Source: Lentisphaeria bacterium (lineage in GTDB: Bacteria; Verrucomicrobiota; Lentisphaeria; Victivallales; UBA1829). Taken from it: a stretch of 64,000 nt of DNA. Under the pieces are notes generated by a model, which searched no databases, had not been told where the DNA came from, and was given only the letters and a program-made list of their open reading frames with translations. How positions within the stretch are numbered: the first letter of the stretch is position 1; every line of letters begins with the position of its first letter. The translations under genes and the position numbers were made by a program. Location of the stretch: positions 21,608 to 85,607 of the forward strand of contig JAGBXB010000020.1 in assembly GCA_017629515.1 (NCBI GenBank), given 5' to 3'. Below, piece by piece: positions 25,144-35,369 of this stretch.

Positions 25144-26046
25144 ATGACACTTTCCGCTTTTATCCTTATTTTTATCTCCGTTTTTTTACATGCAGGCTGG
25201 AATTTTATCAGTAAGGCAGGGCGTCCCTCCGGAGCGTTTTATCTTGTGGTCAATATCGTTTCCATCCTTATATTGCTCCCCTTTCTGCTTGTTTCAAAGG
25301 TGCAGTATTTTTCTCTGCCGCCGGTATTCTGGTGGTATGTTGCCGCAAGTGTATTTTTTGAGTTTATCTATGTGGTGGGATTGTTTCAGGCATATAAGAG
25401 AAACGATATATCCATGGCATATCCCATGATCCGCGCTGTGCCGGTTTTGCTCATTGCCGTTATCACCCTTATTTTCCGCCTGGGGGCAGTGCCGGGAAAG
25501 ACCGCCTGTGCCGGATTTATCGTTGTTGCGCTGGGGTGTTTTATCCTGCCGCAGAAGGATATGCGTTCTCTTTTGAGTTTCAAGGGGATCTCTTTGAAAG
25601 CATTGGGGCCCATTTTCCTTGCCGCTGTGGGAACGACCGGTTATACGATCATGGACAGTTGCGCTACTGATCTTTTTACCAGAGCATCTTCTTCCGGTAA
25701 GATCGTCAATTCCGGAGCTTATCTCTGTATTGTGGAAATTTTTCTCACTCTTGCCCTTGCCGTATTGGTTTTCTGTTCCAAAAAAGAAAAAACAGAATTT
25801 TTTCAAAACAGTATCAGAAGTTTCTCCCCCTGTATCTGCGGCGTGTTTTATACCGCCGCCTATCTGCTTGTACTGGCGGCAATGGGGATGGTAAGCAATG
25901 TGAGTTTTCTGCAAGCCTTCCGGCAGATGAGTCTGCCTCTGGGGGTTGCCGCGGGGATCTTTTTTCTGCATGAAAAAGTTTCCGGACCCAAACTTGCCGG
26001 AACATTCCTTGTTGTCTGCGGTCTTATCCTTACGGTGATCAAATAA
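25144..26046 (+). CDS. EamA/DMT-family transporter
   Basis: A 300-residue inner-membrane protein with about ten helices in two repeated halves, the EamA (drug/metabolite transporter) pattern. The first half has HAGWNFISKAG and the end of the second half has FLHEKVSGPKLAGTFLVVCGLIL, both typical. The substrate cannot be told from sequence; metabolite efflux or uptake of small organic molecules is usual. It precedes the glycan operon but is separated from it by a strong hairpin. Confidence 0.85.
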   Translation: MTLSAFILIFISVFLHAGWNFISKAGRPSGAFYLVVNIVSILILLPFLLVSKVQYFSLPPVFWWYVAASVFFEFIYVVGLFQAYKRNDISMAYPMIRAVPVLLIAVITLIFRLGAVPGKTACAGFIVVALGCFILPQKDMRSLLSFKGISLKALGPIFLAAVGTTGYTIMDSCATDLFTRASSSGKIVNSGAYLCIVEIFLTLALAVLVFCSKKEKTEFFQNSIRSFSPCICGVFYTAAYLLVLAAMGMVSNVSFLQAFRQMSLPLGVAAGIFFLHEKVSGPKLAGTFLVVCGLILTVIK

Positions 26047-26079
26047 ATTTCCGTGACTTTTAAAAGTGTCTCCTCTTTA

Positions 26080-26132
26080 AATAAAAACAAGATAAAAAAG
26101 CGATTTTTTTTGATTTTTCTCTTGTTTTTATT
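26080..26132 (+). terminator. AT-rich terminator hairpin after the transporter gene
   Basis: A perfect 13-bp stem (26080-26092 with 26120-26132) encloses an inner A-run/T-run pairing. Just downstream, CAACTCAAAT and ATTTGATTTTGTTG form an imperfect dyad before the regulator gene, a possible operator. Confidence 0.6.
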
Positions 26133-26188
26133 ACAAACAACTCAAATAGTAATTGTATCATTTGATTTTGTTGTAACAGAGGGAAAAT

Positions 26189-27295
26189 ATGCCGTTACCG
26201 TCAAGACAAAAAGAATTGTATGAGAAAGTAAAGCGGGATCTCCGGGAAAAATACCGTCCGGGGATGTGTCTGCCCACTGAACCTTTCTATGCACAAGTCC
26301 TGGGATGCGGCAGAACTACTTTGCGGAAAGTCCTTTCCACGCTCCAGGAGGAAAATCTCATAAGGCGTACCCACCGGGGGACGATCGTTCTGGATTCATC
26401 CTCCCCCTTTGCCCCGGTAATCCCCGGAACAGGGAAGAGTGCAGAGGAAGAAAGACCGCTTTTCATGCTTATTCCCTGTACCCGGTATACGGAAAAAGTG
26501 GATGAATTTTCTTTAAGGATCCACCATCAGGTCATGGCGGGAGCCATGCGGGAGGCGATCAACTGCGGCAGTCACCTTGTTACTCTGCCTGTTTCGGAAA
26601 GCAATAAAAGCAACGGCATAGAATGTATTGATTTTGCTCTTTCCCAGTTGAAAAGTTTGCGGAAAGGGGATAAGGTCATCTTTTTCGGACGCTGGTTCAG
26701 GCGTATTCTGCCGGTTCTTGCGGAAAAAAAATGTCTTGTAGCCTATATTTCCCAGATGCCTTATGCTTTTGAGGAGGATATAAAGGAACTGGATACTGCG
26801 GCGGCATTTACAGGGTACAGTACATCTGCATTCATCACTGCCGGGTTGGAAGAATTGAAAAAGCGGGGTCGAAAGCATGTAAAATGCGTATATTTTTCTC
26901 TGGATGAGGAAGAACATAAAGGCGTGAAAAAAGCCTTTTCCACTTTTCTTGCTTCTCACGATATGCAGGGAGAGTTTTATGCTCTGCCATTTCATATCAC
27001 TCCGGAGGAGAAACTTTTCTTTCTGCACCGGTTCTTCAGGGAAAAAGGCGGGGAAATGGATAGTTTCATCCTTTCTCCCCACTTGCGTACTCCCACCCCT
27101 TTTGAAATGAATCCTGCCATCCCGCAGCATATTCTGACCGTATGTGAGAAAAATGCTCTGACCTGTGCCGGAAGAGGCAATACTTTTGTCACAGTCAGGG
27201 ATGATCTTGAAAGGAATGTAAGAGCATTGGCGAAAGCTCTTTTGAGCGGGAAATATTTTCCGGCAACTCTTTACCCCTACCAAACAGAGGAATAA
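26189..27295 (+). CDS. GntR-type transcriptional regulator with LacI-like sensor domain
   Basis: A 368-residue protein with a GntR winged helix-turn-helix (about 8-75, including CGRTTLRKVLSTLQEENLI and RRTHRGT). The remaining about 280 residues look like a periplasmic-binding-protein/LacI-type effector domain, the AraR-like architecture. It would bind DNA and respond to a sugar. The next gene starts only two bases after its stop, so it is the first gene of a glycan operon and is likely to control it. Ribosome site: AGAGGGA. The dyad at about 26136-26182 could be its own operator. Confidence 0.82.
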   Translation: MPLPSRQKELYEKVKRDLREKYRPGMCLPTEPFYAQVLGCGRTTLRKVLSTLQEENLIRRTHRGTIVLDSSSPFAPVIPGTGKSAEEERPLFMLIPCTRYTEKVDEFSLRIHHQVMAGAMREAINCGSHLVTLPVSESNKSNGIECIDFALSQLKSLRKGDKVIFFGRWFRRILPVLAEKKCLVAYISQMPYAFEEDIKELDTAAAFTGYSTSAFITAGLEELKKRGRKHVKCVYFSLDEEEHKGVKKAFSTFLASHDMQGEFYALPFHITPEEKLFFLHRFFREKGGEMDSFILSPHLRTPTPFEMNPAIPQHILTVCEKNALTCAGRGNTFVTVRDDLERNVRALAKALLSGKYFPATLYPYQTEE

Positions 27296-27297
27296 AT

Positions 27298-28626
27298 ATG
27301 ATGAAACTGTTTTCTTACCCCTTTGATGCGGAAAAAATCCCGGTCTTTGCGGAAACCGATATCCTTGTTGTCGGCGGCGGCCCCGGCGGATTGGGTGCAG
27401 CTGTTACTGCCGGAAGAATGGGGGCGAAAGTCCTGCTTGCGGAAAGGGAAGGGGGTGTGGGCGGCATGTCGGTATATGGGGAGGTTTCCCCCATGATGGG
27501 AAATCATCATGGAGGTGTGCCCATGGATAGACCCGTTTTCATGGACTGGATGAAAAAGATGTGGAAATACCGCACAAAAGAGATGCATGCAAAATGCGGG
27601 GAAAAGGAAGAATTCAATATTGCCATAGATCCGCCGCAAAGAATCATTGCCAAAGAAATGAGTTTGCTTGCCATGGAGGAACTGTTGCAGGAAGCAAATG
27701 TGGAACTCCTTTATCATCATACTCTTGTGGGGGCGGAAGTGAAAGAAGAAAGGATCGTTTCCGCCATATTCTTCTCCAAAAGCGGTTTCTGCCGGATCAA
27801 AGCAAAACATTTTATCGACAGTACCGGAGATGGGGACCTTGCCGCCTTCGCAAACTGTGCTTTTGAAGAGGGCAACGAAAAGGGGTATTGCCAGCCTATG
27901 ACGCTGTGTTTCAAACTTGGCGCAGTGGATCTTGACCGTATCCCGGCACGGGAGGAGATCAATAAACTGTATGACAGGGCAAAAGAAGAAGACCGTATCC
28001 ATTGCCCCAGGGAAAATGTACTTATTTTCAATGCTCTTCCGGAAAGGACTCTGCACTTCAATACCACAAGGATCATTCATAAAAGCGGCGTAAGCGGTAA
28101 GGATCTTTCCGATGCCGAGATCGAGGGCAGGAGACAGATGCGGGAAATTTATGAATTTCTCAAAAAGGATGTGCCGGGATTTGAAAATAGTTACATCGCC
28201 AGTATCGGATCAAAGATCGGGGTGCGGGAGTCAAGAAGGATCCGGGGGAAAGTATATCAGACAAGCGAAGACTTTTTCCAGCAGAAGCATTACTCTGACG
28301 GCATTGCCCGGATGCGGTATATGCTGGATATCCATAATCCCGACGGCTCGGGGACTTTGACGAATGTGATGCCGCCGGAAACATGGTACGAGATCCGGTA
28401 TGGAGCGTTGCTGCCGGAAAATTGCAGAAATCTCATTATGGGATGCAGGGCAATCAGTGTGGATCACGCTCTTTTCAGCAGTGTGAGAGTCATGCCCCAG
28501 GTTTGTTCACTTGGTCAGGCGGCGGGTATGGCGGCTTTTCTGGCACTGGAAAAAGGCGTGGATATGGAGAATCTTTCCGGAGAGTGTGTGAGAGCAAAAT
28601 TGAAAGAATTCGGAGCGTTTTTATAA
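27298..28626 (+). CDS. FAD-dependent oxidoreductase (FAD_oxidored family)
   Basis: A 442-residue flavoprotein. The Rossmann motif is ILVVGGGPGGLGAA (near residue 22) and a second flavin segment is STGDGDLAAFANC. RESRRIRG is typical of this family (PF12831-like), which is abundant in polysaccharide-degrading Planctomycetes, Verrucomicrobia and Lentisphaerota. There is no signal peptide. The reaction is unknown; oxidation of a sugar or glycoside is an inference from the neighbouring hydrolases. The GTP-independent start ATG at 27298 lies two bases after the regulator; an ATG directly follows it. Confidence 0.82.
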   Translation: MMKLFSYPFDAEKIPVFAETDILVVGGGPGGLGAAVTAGRMGAKVLLAEREGGVGGMSVYGEVSPMMGNHHGGVPMDRPVFMDWMKKMWKYRTKEMHAKCGEKEEFNIAIDPPQRIIAKEMSLLAMEELLQEANVELLYHHTLVGAEVKEERIVSAIFFSKSGFCRIKAKHFIDSTGDGDLAAFANCAFEEGNEKGYCQPMTLCFKLGAVDLDRIPAREEINKLYDRAKEEDRIHCPRENVLIFNALPERTLHFNTTRIIHKSGVSGKDLSDAEIEGRRQMREIYEFLKKDVPGFENSYIASIGSKIGVRESRRIRGKVYQTSEDFFQQKHYSDGIARMRYMLDIHNPDGSGTLTNVMPPETWYEIRYGALLPENCRNLIMGCRAISVDHALFSSVRVMPQVCSLGQAAGMAAFLALEKGVDMENLSGECVRAKLKEFGAFL

Positions 28627-28636
28627 GGAGAAAAGT

Positions 28637-30964
28637 ATGTTGAAGATCTGTGTGGAGGAGAAAGCTCTTTTCCTTGTTCCTGCGGCGGAAGCATTTGTGG
28701 AAATGTGGGAAAAGGTGACAGGAAAAACTCTTGAGATCATCAGAAAAGATGATGGAACAAGCAATCTTATTGTTTTCGGCAGTGATGCTGTCTCTGCTTT
28801 CACCCATGAAAAAGTTCTCAATAAAATCCTTCCTGAATTGAAAACGAGGGTGGGGACAGATGATTATGAGATCCTTTCTGCAAAAGAAAAAGGGAGAAAT
28901 TTCCTCATTCTTGCAGGGGGCTGTGTCCGGGCATATTTTTATGCTGTTTACCACTTTTTTGAGGTAGCTGCCTCCTGCCGTTATTTCTGGGATACGGATA
29001 TCATACCGGAAAAAGAAAATATCTATCTGGAAAACTGGTATATTTACGAAAAACCCCGTTTCACCTACCGGGGGCTGCGGTATTTTGCCCACCGGGGATT
29101 GCACCGGTTCCAGGCGGAACATTGGGAGTGGGAGGATTGGAAAAAGGAAATAGATTATCTTCTGAAAAAAAGATTCAATCTTTTCATGTTGCGTATCGGT
29201 TTTGATGATCTTTTCCAGAAAGCCTTTCCCCAATGGGTTTCTTATCCTGAAGATTTCAAGTTTGAGGGAGGAAAAGAGAGAAGTTACGATGATCATACTC
29301 TTTTCATGCCTTTACAGGAGCGTGGTGCATTGCGTAAAAAGATCCTTTCCTATGCTTTTGAACGGGGCTTGATCCATCCGGAGGATATTGGAACCATGAC
29401 CCATTGGTACAGCAGGACACCTATGGATTTTATCCGTAATGCTGCTCCGGAATATCTGCCCAGAGCTTCCGGGGATTATTACAGCGACCCCACCGGGCAG
29501 GTGTGGGATATAAGGAATGAAAAAGAACTGGATTATTATTTTGCCCTTACCGAAGCACATATAAAAGAATACGGGAAAGAAAGCGGCCCCGAACTCTTCC
29601 ATACCATCGGTCTTGCGGAACGGCATTGCTTTGATGATGAAGAAGCAAGTCACAGGATGAAGTTATATACTTACCGGTGCTTTACAAGAAAATTGCGGGA
29701 AAAATATCCCACCATCCCCCTGATGCTTGCCGCCTGGGAGTTCCTGGACTGGACACCTCAACAGGTGAAGGAACTTCTTGCCTCCCTTGATCCGGAACAT
29801 ACTCTGGTACTGGATTATACCGCCGATATCCAGGATGAAAAGAACTATTTTGTTTCCTGGGATATACCGGGAAAATTTCCCTATATTTTCGGGATCTTCC
29901 ATTCCAACGAAAACAATTCCGAGATCCGTGGAAATTATCCCCTCATTGAAGAACGCCTTGCCCTTGCCGCAAAAGACCCCATGTGCAAAGGGATGGTATT
30001 GTGGCCGGAAACAAGTCACGCCGATACCCTGATGCTGGAATATGTGGCAAACAATTCCTGGAAGCCGGAAAATATTTCCATTGATACATTCCTGGAAAAA
30101 TTCTGTAAAGACCGGTACATATTTCCCGGTGGAGATCTGGAAGAAAGCATGTTGACGATATGGCGGAAATTCCTGCCCTCTGTCAAAGGGCGCATCCGTC
30201 ATGCTTTCGGTCATAAAAAAGGTCTTGCCCCGGTATATTATATAAGGATACTGGAAATTTGCGCTATTGATAAGTTCCTTCTTTATGAAAGAGGGTATAA
30301 TACTCTGGAAAAATTTGCAGACTCTCTGCGTGAATTTCCTGAACTCTTCCGGAGCCTCGCCCTTCTTTCGGAAAAAGAACTTTCCAATCATGTCAGAAGA
30401 GATATGCTGGATATTGCAAAAAGTTCTTTTGCCACCCTTCTGGATTGTTTCATGGCAAAGATCTTTACTTTGCTGAAAGATTTTGAAGAGAATAAAGAAA
30501 AGGAAAAAACGGCAGTTTACCTGCGGGAAAATCTGGAATATTTACAGCAATGCAATCTTCTTCTGGCAGAGTGCCTTGCTTCTTCAAAGGAATTTTCTCT
30601 TTATGAGGCTCTTCTGCAAATGACCGGCAAAGAGGGGAGAAACAAAGATTTTGAATATACTTTGAAAGGTAATGCGGAAAACTCTTACAGCAGATCTTAT
30701 ATTCCGGAGATCCTTGTATATTGTGCAGCTCCGGAACTTGCTCTTTTTGCCCGATATATTGAAAAAGGACTTTCTGACAATACTTCCAACTGGGAGTTTC
30801 CTGCGGAATTCCGGAATCAGCGGGAAGCGGTGAAAGACCGTTTCTATAAAACAGCGTTGAAAGATATGGCGCCGGATCAGGAAAAAGCGGAAAAAGAATT
30901 GCCCGGCAATCTGCGGAAAGCGGCGATGTTATCTGAAAAACTTTGTGAAATAATAGGAAAGTAA
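28637..30964 (+). CDS. GH89-like (alpha-N-acetylglucosaminidase-type) glycoside hydrolase
   Basis: A 775-residue protein without a signal peptide. Residues 1-135 form a mixed alpha/beta domain common to GH67, GH20 and GH89 enzymes. A TIM-barrel part starts at FTYRGLRYF (142). The segment [20 protein letters not shown] resembles the NAGLU barrel (split here). Candidate catalytic glutamates are E329 (IGLAER) and E458 (LWPET), by analogy with the two acids of GH89. A long helical C-terminal domain fits GH89. I am confident it is a glycosidase-type barrel, less so of the family. It starts ten bases after the oxidoreductase, with a GGAG site. Confidence 0.6.
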   Translation: MLKICVEEKALFLVPAAEAFVEMWEKVTGKTLEIIRKDDGTSNLIVFGSDAVSAFTHEKVLNKILPELKTRVGTDDYEILSAKEKGRNFLILAGGCVRAYFYAVYHFFEVAASCRYFWDTDIIPEKENIYLENWYIYEKPRFTYRGLRYFAHRGLHRFQAEHWEWEDWKKEIDYLLKKRFNLFMLRIGFDDLFQKAFPQWVSYPEDFKFEGGKERSYDDHTLFMPLQERGALRKKILSYAFERGLIHPEDIGTMTHWYSRTPMDFIRNAAPEYLPRASGDYYSDPTGQVWDIRNEKELDYYFALTEAHIKEYGKESGPELFHTIGLAERHCFDDEEASHRMKLYTYRCFTRKLREKYPTIPLMLAAWEFLDWTPQQVKELLASLDPEHTLVLDYTADIQDEKNYFVSWDIPGKFPYIFGIFHSNENNSEIRGNYPLIEERLALAAKDPMCKGMVLWPETSHADTLMLEYVANNSWKPENISIDTFLEKFCKDRYIFPGGDLEESMLTIWRKFLPSVKGRIRHAFGHKKGLAPVYYIRILEICAIDKFLLYERGYNTLEKFADSLREFPELFRSLALLSEKELSNHVRRDMLDIAKSSFATLLDCFMAKIFTLLKDFEENKEKEKTAVYLRENLEYLQQCNLLLAECLASSKEFSLYEALLQMTGKEGRNKDFEYTLKGNAENSYSRSYIPEILVYCAAPELALFARYIEKGLSDNTSNWEFPAEFRNQREAVKDRFYKTALKDMAPDQEKAEKELPGNLRKAAMLSEKLCEIIGK

Positions 30965-30995
30965 AATAATAAAAAATAAAAAAAAGGAGACGAAA

Positions 30996-31742
30996 ATGAA
31001 AAAACATTTCACCCTCATCGAATTACTTGTTGTAATTGCCATCATCGCAATTCTTGCCGGGATGCTGTTGCCCGCACTGAACAAAGCAAGAGAAAAAGCC
31101 TACGGGATCAACTGTATCAGCAATCTCAAACAGATCGGGATCGCCATGAGCAATTACACCAATGACAGCAAGGAATTTTTCCCCACATGGAAACACAACA
31201 ATAATACGGAAATGACAGCCAATGACCGTAACCAGAAATGGGATAAACTCCTTACCTGCATGAAGCTCATCAACGGAAAAAACTTCCGGGATGCCGCGAT
31301 GAAAACGGAAACTTCCTCCCAGATCCGGGAAGAAACTCTCCTGAACGGCAATAAATTACTTGTACCCAACCGCGGTGCTTACGGCTATAACTACATGAAT
31401 ATCGGTTCAAGCAGAACGGTCAACTCAAGTGACAGTAAAAAATCTGCCAGACTTTCCGAACTGAAAAAGTTCAGTGTCTGCTATGTGGTGGCGGATACTT
31501 TCCATTTCGGCGCAACAGGTCAGACTGGATATTATGACCTCTGGCACAACTATGATGCTGCTGTTGAGTACCGTCCGGACGCCCGTCACAGCAAAATGGT
31601 CAATATCCTTTTTGCCGATATGCACGCCGGTTCCATCAAAGCCAATCCTGTCAACCCCTATCACCAGATGAAAGATAACAACAAGTCCAGTAAAATCTAC
31701 AACTGCTGGACAGGCGGAAGATTCGGTGGCGAGATCGACTGA
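30996..31742 (+). CDS. Prepilin-type pseudopilin with H-X9-D motif (PulG/DUF1559-like)
   Basis: A 248-residue protein with a class III signal: [20 protein letters not shown], with Phe5-Thr-Leu-Ile-Glu and the helix used for membrane anchoring and pilus assembly. Prepilin peptidase would cut just before F5. Near the C-terminus [16 protein letters not shown] is the H-X9-D(G) motif of a pseudopilin family greatly expanded in Lentisphaerota and Planctomycetes. It would be exported to the cell envelope. It sits between a cytoplasmic and a secreted glycosidase in the same operon (gaps of 31 and 20 bases), after AAAAAGGAG. Confidence 0.88.
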   Translation: MKKHFTLIELLVVIAIIAILAGMLLPALNKAREKAYGINCISNLKQIGIAMSNYTNDSKEFFPTWKHNNNTEMTANDRNQKWDKLLTCMKLINGKNFRDAAMKTETSSQIREETLLNGNKLLVPNRGAYGYNYMNIGSSRTVNSSDSKKSARLSELKKFSVCYVVADTFHFGATGQTGYYDLWHNYDAAVEYRPDARHSKMVNILFADMHAGSIKANPVNPYHQMKDNNKSSKIYNCWTGGRFGGEID

Positions 31743-31762
31743 CCGTAAGGAGAATATTTCCC

Positions 31763-32290
31763 ATGATAAAAAAATCCAATCTTTGTTTTCTCTTTTTCTG
31801 CCTGTTCTGTTGCCTTTTATCCGCAATGAGTGTTTTTTCTGCGGAAAAGGGAAATATGGCTTCTGCCGATCCTTCCTTTGACAGGAAAACAAAATTCTGG
31901 TATATACCCAAACCCCAGGGGTATACTTTTTTTGAGAAGGATAGCGAAAAAGGCAATATCCTTCTTATTTCCAATACGGAAAGTTTTCCCGTAAAAAGAG
32001 GCGGGCTTTACCGGAAAAATTTCATCCCTGTTGAAGCAGGAAAAACCTATACTTTTGAAGCAGATTTCAAAGGGGAACTTTCCGAAGGTTACGCTTCCAT
32101 CCTGTTAAGTATTTTCGGTGAAAAAAAAGGCAAACAAGCCTATCTCAAAAGTTTTGAAAGTTCCCGGATAAGCCATACCCGGGGCGAATGGGTGCGTATC
32201 AGCATGACTTTTACCATTCCGGAAGGGGGTAAAAAAAGTACATTACGGACTTTTTGCAAGAAATTTCTGCGGAAAAGCCATGTTCGATAA
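31763..32290 (+). CDS. N-terminal fragment of secreted glycosidase, ended by frameshift
   Basis: This frame encodes 175 residues. It starts after AAGGAG with a Sec signal peptide (about 1-27, LCFLFFCLFCCLLSAMSVFSA-like) and a beta-rich carbohydrate-binding-like domain (GLYRKNFIPVEAGKTYTFEA). After EGGKK it runs through an A7 tract (32231-32237) into 15 or so unrelated residues and stops. Dropping one A joins it in frame to the next coding region: the downstream frame stays open back to this tract and reads VHYGLFARNFCGKA before its first Met. The intact product would be 1175 residues. This is either a true frameshift, slippage, or a sequence error. Confidence 0.75.
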   Translation: MIKKSNLCFLFFCLFCCLLSAMSVFSAEKGNMASADPSFDRKTKFWYIPKPQGYTFFEKDSEKGNILLISNTESFPVKRGGLYRKNFIPVEAGKTYTFEADFKGELSEGYASILLSIFGEKKGKQAYLKSFESSRISHTRGEWVRISMTFTIPEGGKKSTLRTFCKKFLRKSHVR

Positions 32291-35200
32291 TGTCAATATG
32301 TTTGAAGGCGATTCCTATACTCTCCCTCTTGTGAAAAAAGGGCTTGCCCTTGACGGGAAATGGGATGACTCTTTTGTGGAAAATGCCTTGAAGATACAGG
32401 ATTTCAATGCTTACCCTGTAAAAGATAATACTCCTGCACCGGAAAAAACAGTCATCTATCTGGCGAGAACCAATGATACCATATATGGTCAGGCCCTTCT
32501 CTGCCACGCTCCCGGAAAAGTCCTCCGGGCGGAAGCCGGTAAAAGGGACGGAGCATTATGGGCGGATGACAGTCTGGAATTTTTTATTACTCTCACCAAT
32601 GCGGCACGGCCTTTCTACCACTTTATGTTCAATATACAGGGCGACGTATACGACGCATTGGAAAGCAACAAAAAATGGGATTCCTCTTTCCGGGCAAAGG
32701 GCGGCAGAAAAGATGAAAAAAGTCATTTCATCCAGTTTGCCCTGCCATTGAAAGAAATCGGCTTCGATGCGGAATTGGATGCCCATTTGCATAAATTATC
32801 CTGGAAGATCAATTTTACAAGAAATCATCCGGGAATGACTCCCCGTTATTCCACATTCGCCCCGGTGGTGGTTTTCCGTGATCCCGCTTCCTTTATTTCT
32901 GTAACAAGTCCCGGTACCGCCGGAAATAAAGAAGTTTGGGGCAGATACCGGAACAAAGGGGCGGCAGACTCCAAAAATATCCGTCAGCAGAAGATGTGGA
33001 AGATCAAAAATCCCCTTTACAGGGAACTTTTTTCCAAAAAGGAAAATCCATTCAAAGGGGAAAGTGCCTTTATCTGGCCCAGACCCATTGAAGAAAAATC
33101 CAATGCCGCTTTTGCTCTCCAATACGGTATGGAATACTCTATAAAAAATATCCTCGGGGAGTATGAGAAACACCGTCTGCATCCATACAGTTCCGGTGAT
33201 TTCCCCTTTTTATCTTCTTTCGGTAAAAAATCCGGCGTGGGATTTATGCAGTATGCTCCTTACTATATGCAGAATTTTTCCTATATCTATAATCCCGCCA
33301 CCCGGGAAGCCTTTATGAAAAGTATCCGGGAAACTCTGGATAAATACTCTTCCGGCATGTGGGGCGTCACCATTGGAGATGAAGCCTTTTCCCAGACTGT
33401 CCGCAGGATCGTCACCAGAGGAAACAATAAAAAGATCCTGGAATCCGATCCCGCTTTGAAAAATGCTCTGGAAGAGGTGAAAACAAAATACGGTTACGGA
33501 AAATATTGTCTGCCGGAAACTCTTTCCGCAGAGGCTCCCTTTGACTGGATAGCTTTGCGGAAATGGTTTTTTGATCAGCTCCTTCCCATTCAGAAAGAAC
33601 TTTTTGCTCTGGCAAAGAAATATAAGGGCAGCAACGGCAAACCTTTAACAATTGTTTCCCATGACCATGTGGACTGGGCGATCATGCAGCAGATAAGCAG
33701 GTTTGCCCCCTACGTGGATATTATGACCGCCCAGAGCGTTCCCATGAACGACCCCACAAGGCAGAATCTTGCTTTCCGGGCAAAATTGCTGAAAGATCTT
33801 TCTTCTAAAAGTGTCTGGCTGTGCGTTCACCTTGAACCCTATAACGGTCATTATACAGCTTCTGAAACTGCTGCACTTTTAAGTGAGGCTGCCCGGGGCG
33901 GAAATTCCGGTTTGCAGATCTGGAATTATGATTTTATCGCCGACCAGCAGGGGATGGGGTCTTCCCGGTTTGATTATTATGGACACCGCCCCAGATGGGA
34001 TGCTATGATGGATGTGGTGGCGAGAATGCAGAAAGACCCGCTTCTCCAATTCCCCAAAGAAGATTTTGCCATTCTTCTTTCCGATACAAGTGCTTTCGCC
34101 CGTCCGAAAATGTATATGCCCCAATATGAAAGTATTTTCAATCTTGCCGGGCCCGGGGCGGAAACTGCTTTCAAATTCATCACCGATACCCAGTTGCTGG
34201 ATAAGGTGGAAAAACTGGAAAACTGGAAATTTGTCCTTATCCCCAAAATGGATTATATTGAGGCGGAACTTATTCCCCTTTTCCGTAAATATGTGGAAAA
34301 TGGCGGGATTCTCCTTTGTTATGACTCTTCCTTTATGCAATTCGATCCTTCCGGAAAAAGCCATGCAAAGGAAAGGGAGGAGTTGTTCGGGGTAAAAAAT
34401 ATCCCTGCAAAAAATGTTACAGGGCTCTCTTTTACAAATGCTTCCCCCTTTAAGAATTTGCACAATAAGCCGCCTGCAGCTCTTGCGGAAACTTTTCATG
34501 CCCTCCAGGTTCTGGATAAAGATACCGTTGTGTGGGCAAAATATCAGAATGGTCAGACTGCTATGAGTATGAAAAAATATGCCAATGGCGGTATGGCGAT
34601 CATGTGCAGTATGGATCTGCAGCTTTATTTGAGCGCCAATAAAAAATGGCATACCACTTTCAAAGATATCCTTACCACATTCGGGGCTGTATCCGGTCAG
34701 AAGATCTGGCGTTTCCAGTATCCTTCCATTGCAGAAAAAGAACCTGTATTCAAAGATAAATGCCTTACCGGAAATCATTTCTATTTCTGGAACAATACCG
34801 TTACCGCTCCTGCCAATGTGCGGCTTCCCGGAGCGTATTATACAGTGAATATCGCACCCGACGGGGAGAAAGAGAATGAAAAAAAATATTCCTTTATTGA
34901 TGGCAGACTTACCAACCGCCTGAAAGCCCCTGCCGCCGGAGATATGTTCAATCTGAAAAAGAATAAAGAGAAGATCCGTTCCGGCAAACTGCATAAAGGA
35001 TTGTTTGCGGATACATGGTCAAAGAAAGATCCTTTGAAGATCGTTTTCCATTTCGGTAAAGAAGTGAAAATCAATAAGGTGGTACTTTTCTATAACGGGG
35101 AACTGCCCGGTATGAAAGGAGTCATCAATGGAAAAGAATATTCTGTCAGGGGCGGAACGACCGGAACTTTTGAGGTAAGGAAAGTTGTTCTGGATGTTCC

Positions 35201-35291
35201 GGAAACAATAGCAGAATCTTTTACTGTTGAGATTCCTGAAAGAACACAGAAAGCTCTTACGGTAAGTGAAGTGGAAATCTGGGGAAAATAA
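32280..35291 (+). CDS. C-terminal part of secreted glycoside hydrolase (CBM9-like and barrel domains)
   Basis: This 1003-residue region lacks its own ribosome site and signal peptide, and belongs with the fragment at 31763. From the N-terminus it shows a CBM9-like domain (about 25-205: LALDGKWDDSF, LWADDSLEFFI, SWKINFTRNH), then a (beta/alpha)8-type barrel with TIGDEAF and CVHLEPYNG as acidic segments. A GATase-like domain typical of GH42 follows (FVLIPKMDYIEAELIPLFRKY), and a C-terminal beta domain. It would act outside the cytoplasm on a large glycan. Family assignment is open. It is last in the operon started by the GntR regulator. Confidence 0.75.
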   Translation: MFDNVNMFEGDSYTLPLVKKGLALDGKWDDSFVENALKIQDFNAYPVKDNTPAPEKTVIYLARTNDTIYGQALLCHAPGKVLRAEAGKRDGALWADDSLEFFITLTNAARPFYHFMFNIQGDVYDALESNKKWDSSFRAKGGRKDEKSHFIQFALPLKEIGFDAELDAHLHKLSWKINFTRNHPGMTPRYSTFAPVVVFRDPASFISVTSPGTAGNKEVWGRYRNKGAADSKNIRQQKMWKIKNPLYRELFSKKENPFKGESAFIWPRPIEEKSNAAFALQYGMEYSIKNILGEYEKHRLHPYSSGDFPFLSSFGKKSGVGFMQYAPYYMQNFSYIYNPATREAFMKSIRETLDKYSSGMWGVTIGDEAFSQTVRRIVTRGNNKKILESDPALKNALEEVKTKYGYGKYCLPETLSAEAPFDWIALRKWFFDQLLPIQKELFALAKKYKGSNGKPLTIVSHDHVDWAIMQQISRFAPYVDIMTAQSVPMNDPTRQNLAFRAKLLKDLSSKSVWLCVHLEPYNGHYTASETAALLSEAARGGNSGLQIWNYDFIADQQGMGSSRFDYYGHRPRWDAMMDVVARMQKDPLLQFPKEDFAILLSDTSAFARPKMYMPQYESIFNLAGPGAETAFKFITDTQLLDKVEKLENWKFVLIPKMDYIEAELIPLFRKYVENGGILLCYDSSFMQFDPSGKSHAKEREELFGVKNIPAKNVTGLSFTNASPFKNLHNKPPAALAETFHALQVLDKDTVVWAKYQNGQTAMSMKKYANGGMAIMCSMDLQLYLSANKKWHTTFKDILTTFGAVSGQKIWRFQYPSIAEKEPVFKDKCLTGNHFYFWNNTVTAPANVRLPGAYYTVNIAPDGEKENEKKYSFIDGRLTNRLKAPAAGDMFNLKKNKEKIRSGKLHKGLFADTWSKKDPLKIVFHFGKEVKINKVVLFYNGELPGMKGVINGKEYSVRGGTTGTFEVRKVVLDVPETIAESFTVEIPERTQKALTVSEVEIWGK

Positions 35292-35312
35292 ATATATTTT
35301 TCCCGTTTCTTC

Positions 35313-35341
35313 TTGTAATTTTCCTGTGGAAAAGATATAGT
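35313..35341 (+). promoter_or_regulatory. Promoter of the TRIC-family gene
   Basis: TTGTAA (35313-35318), 17 bases, TATAGT (35336-35341), starting 22 bases after the preceding stop. Confidence 0.6.
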
Positions 35342-35369
35342 ATATACATCTTTTTCACAGGATTTTTTT

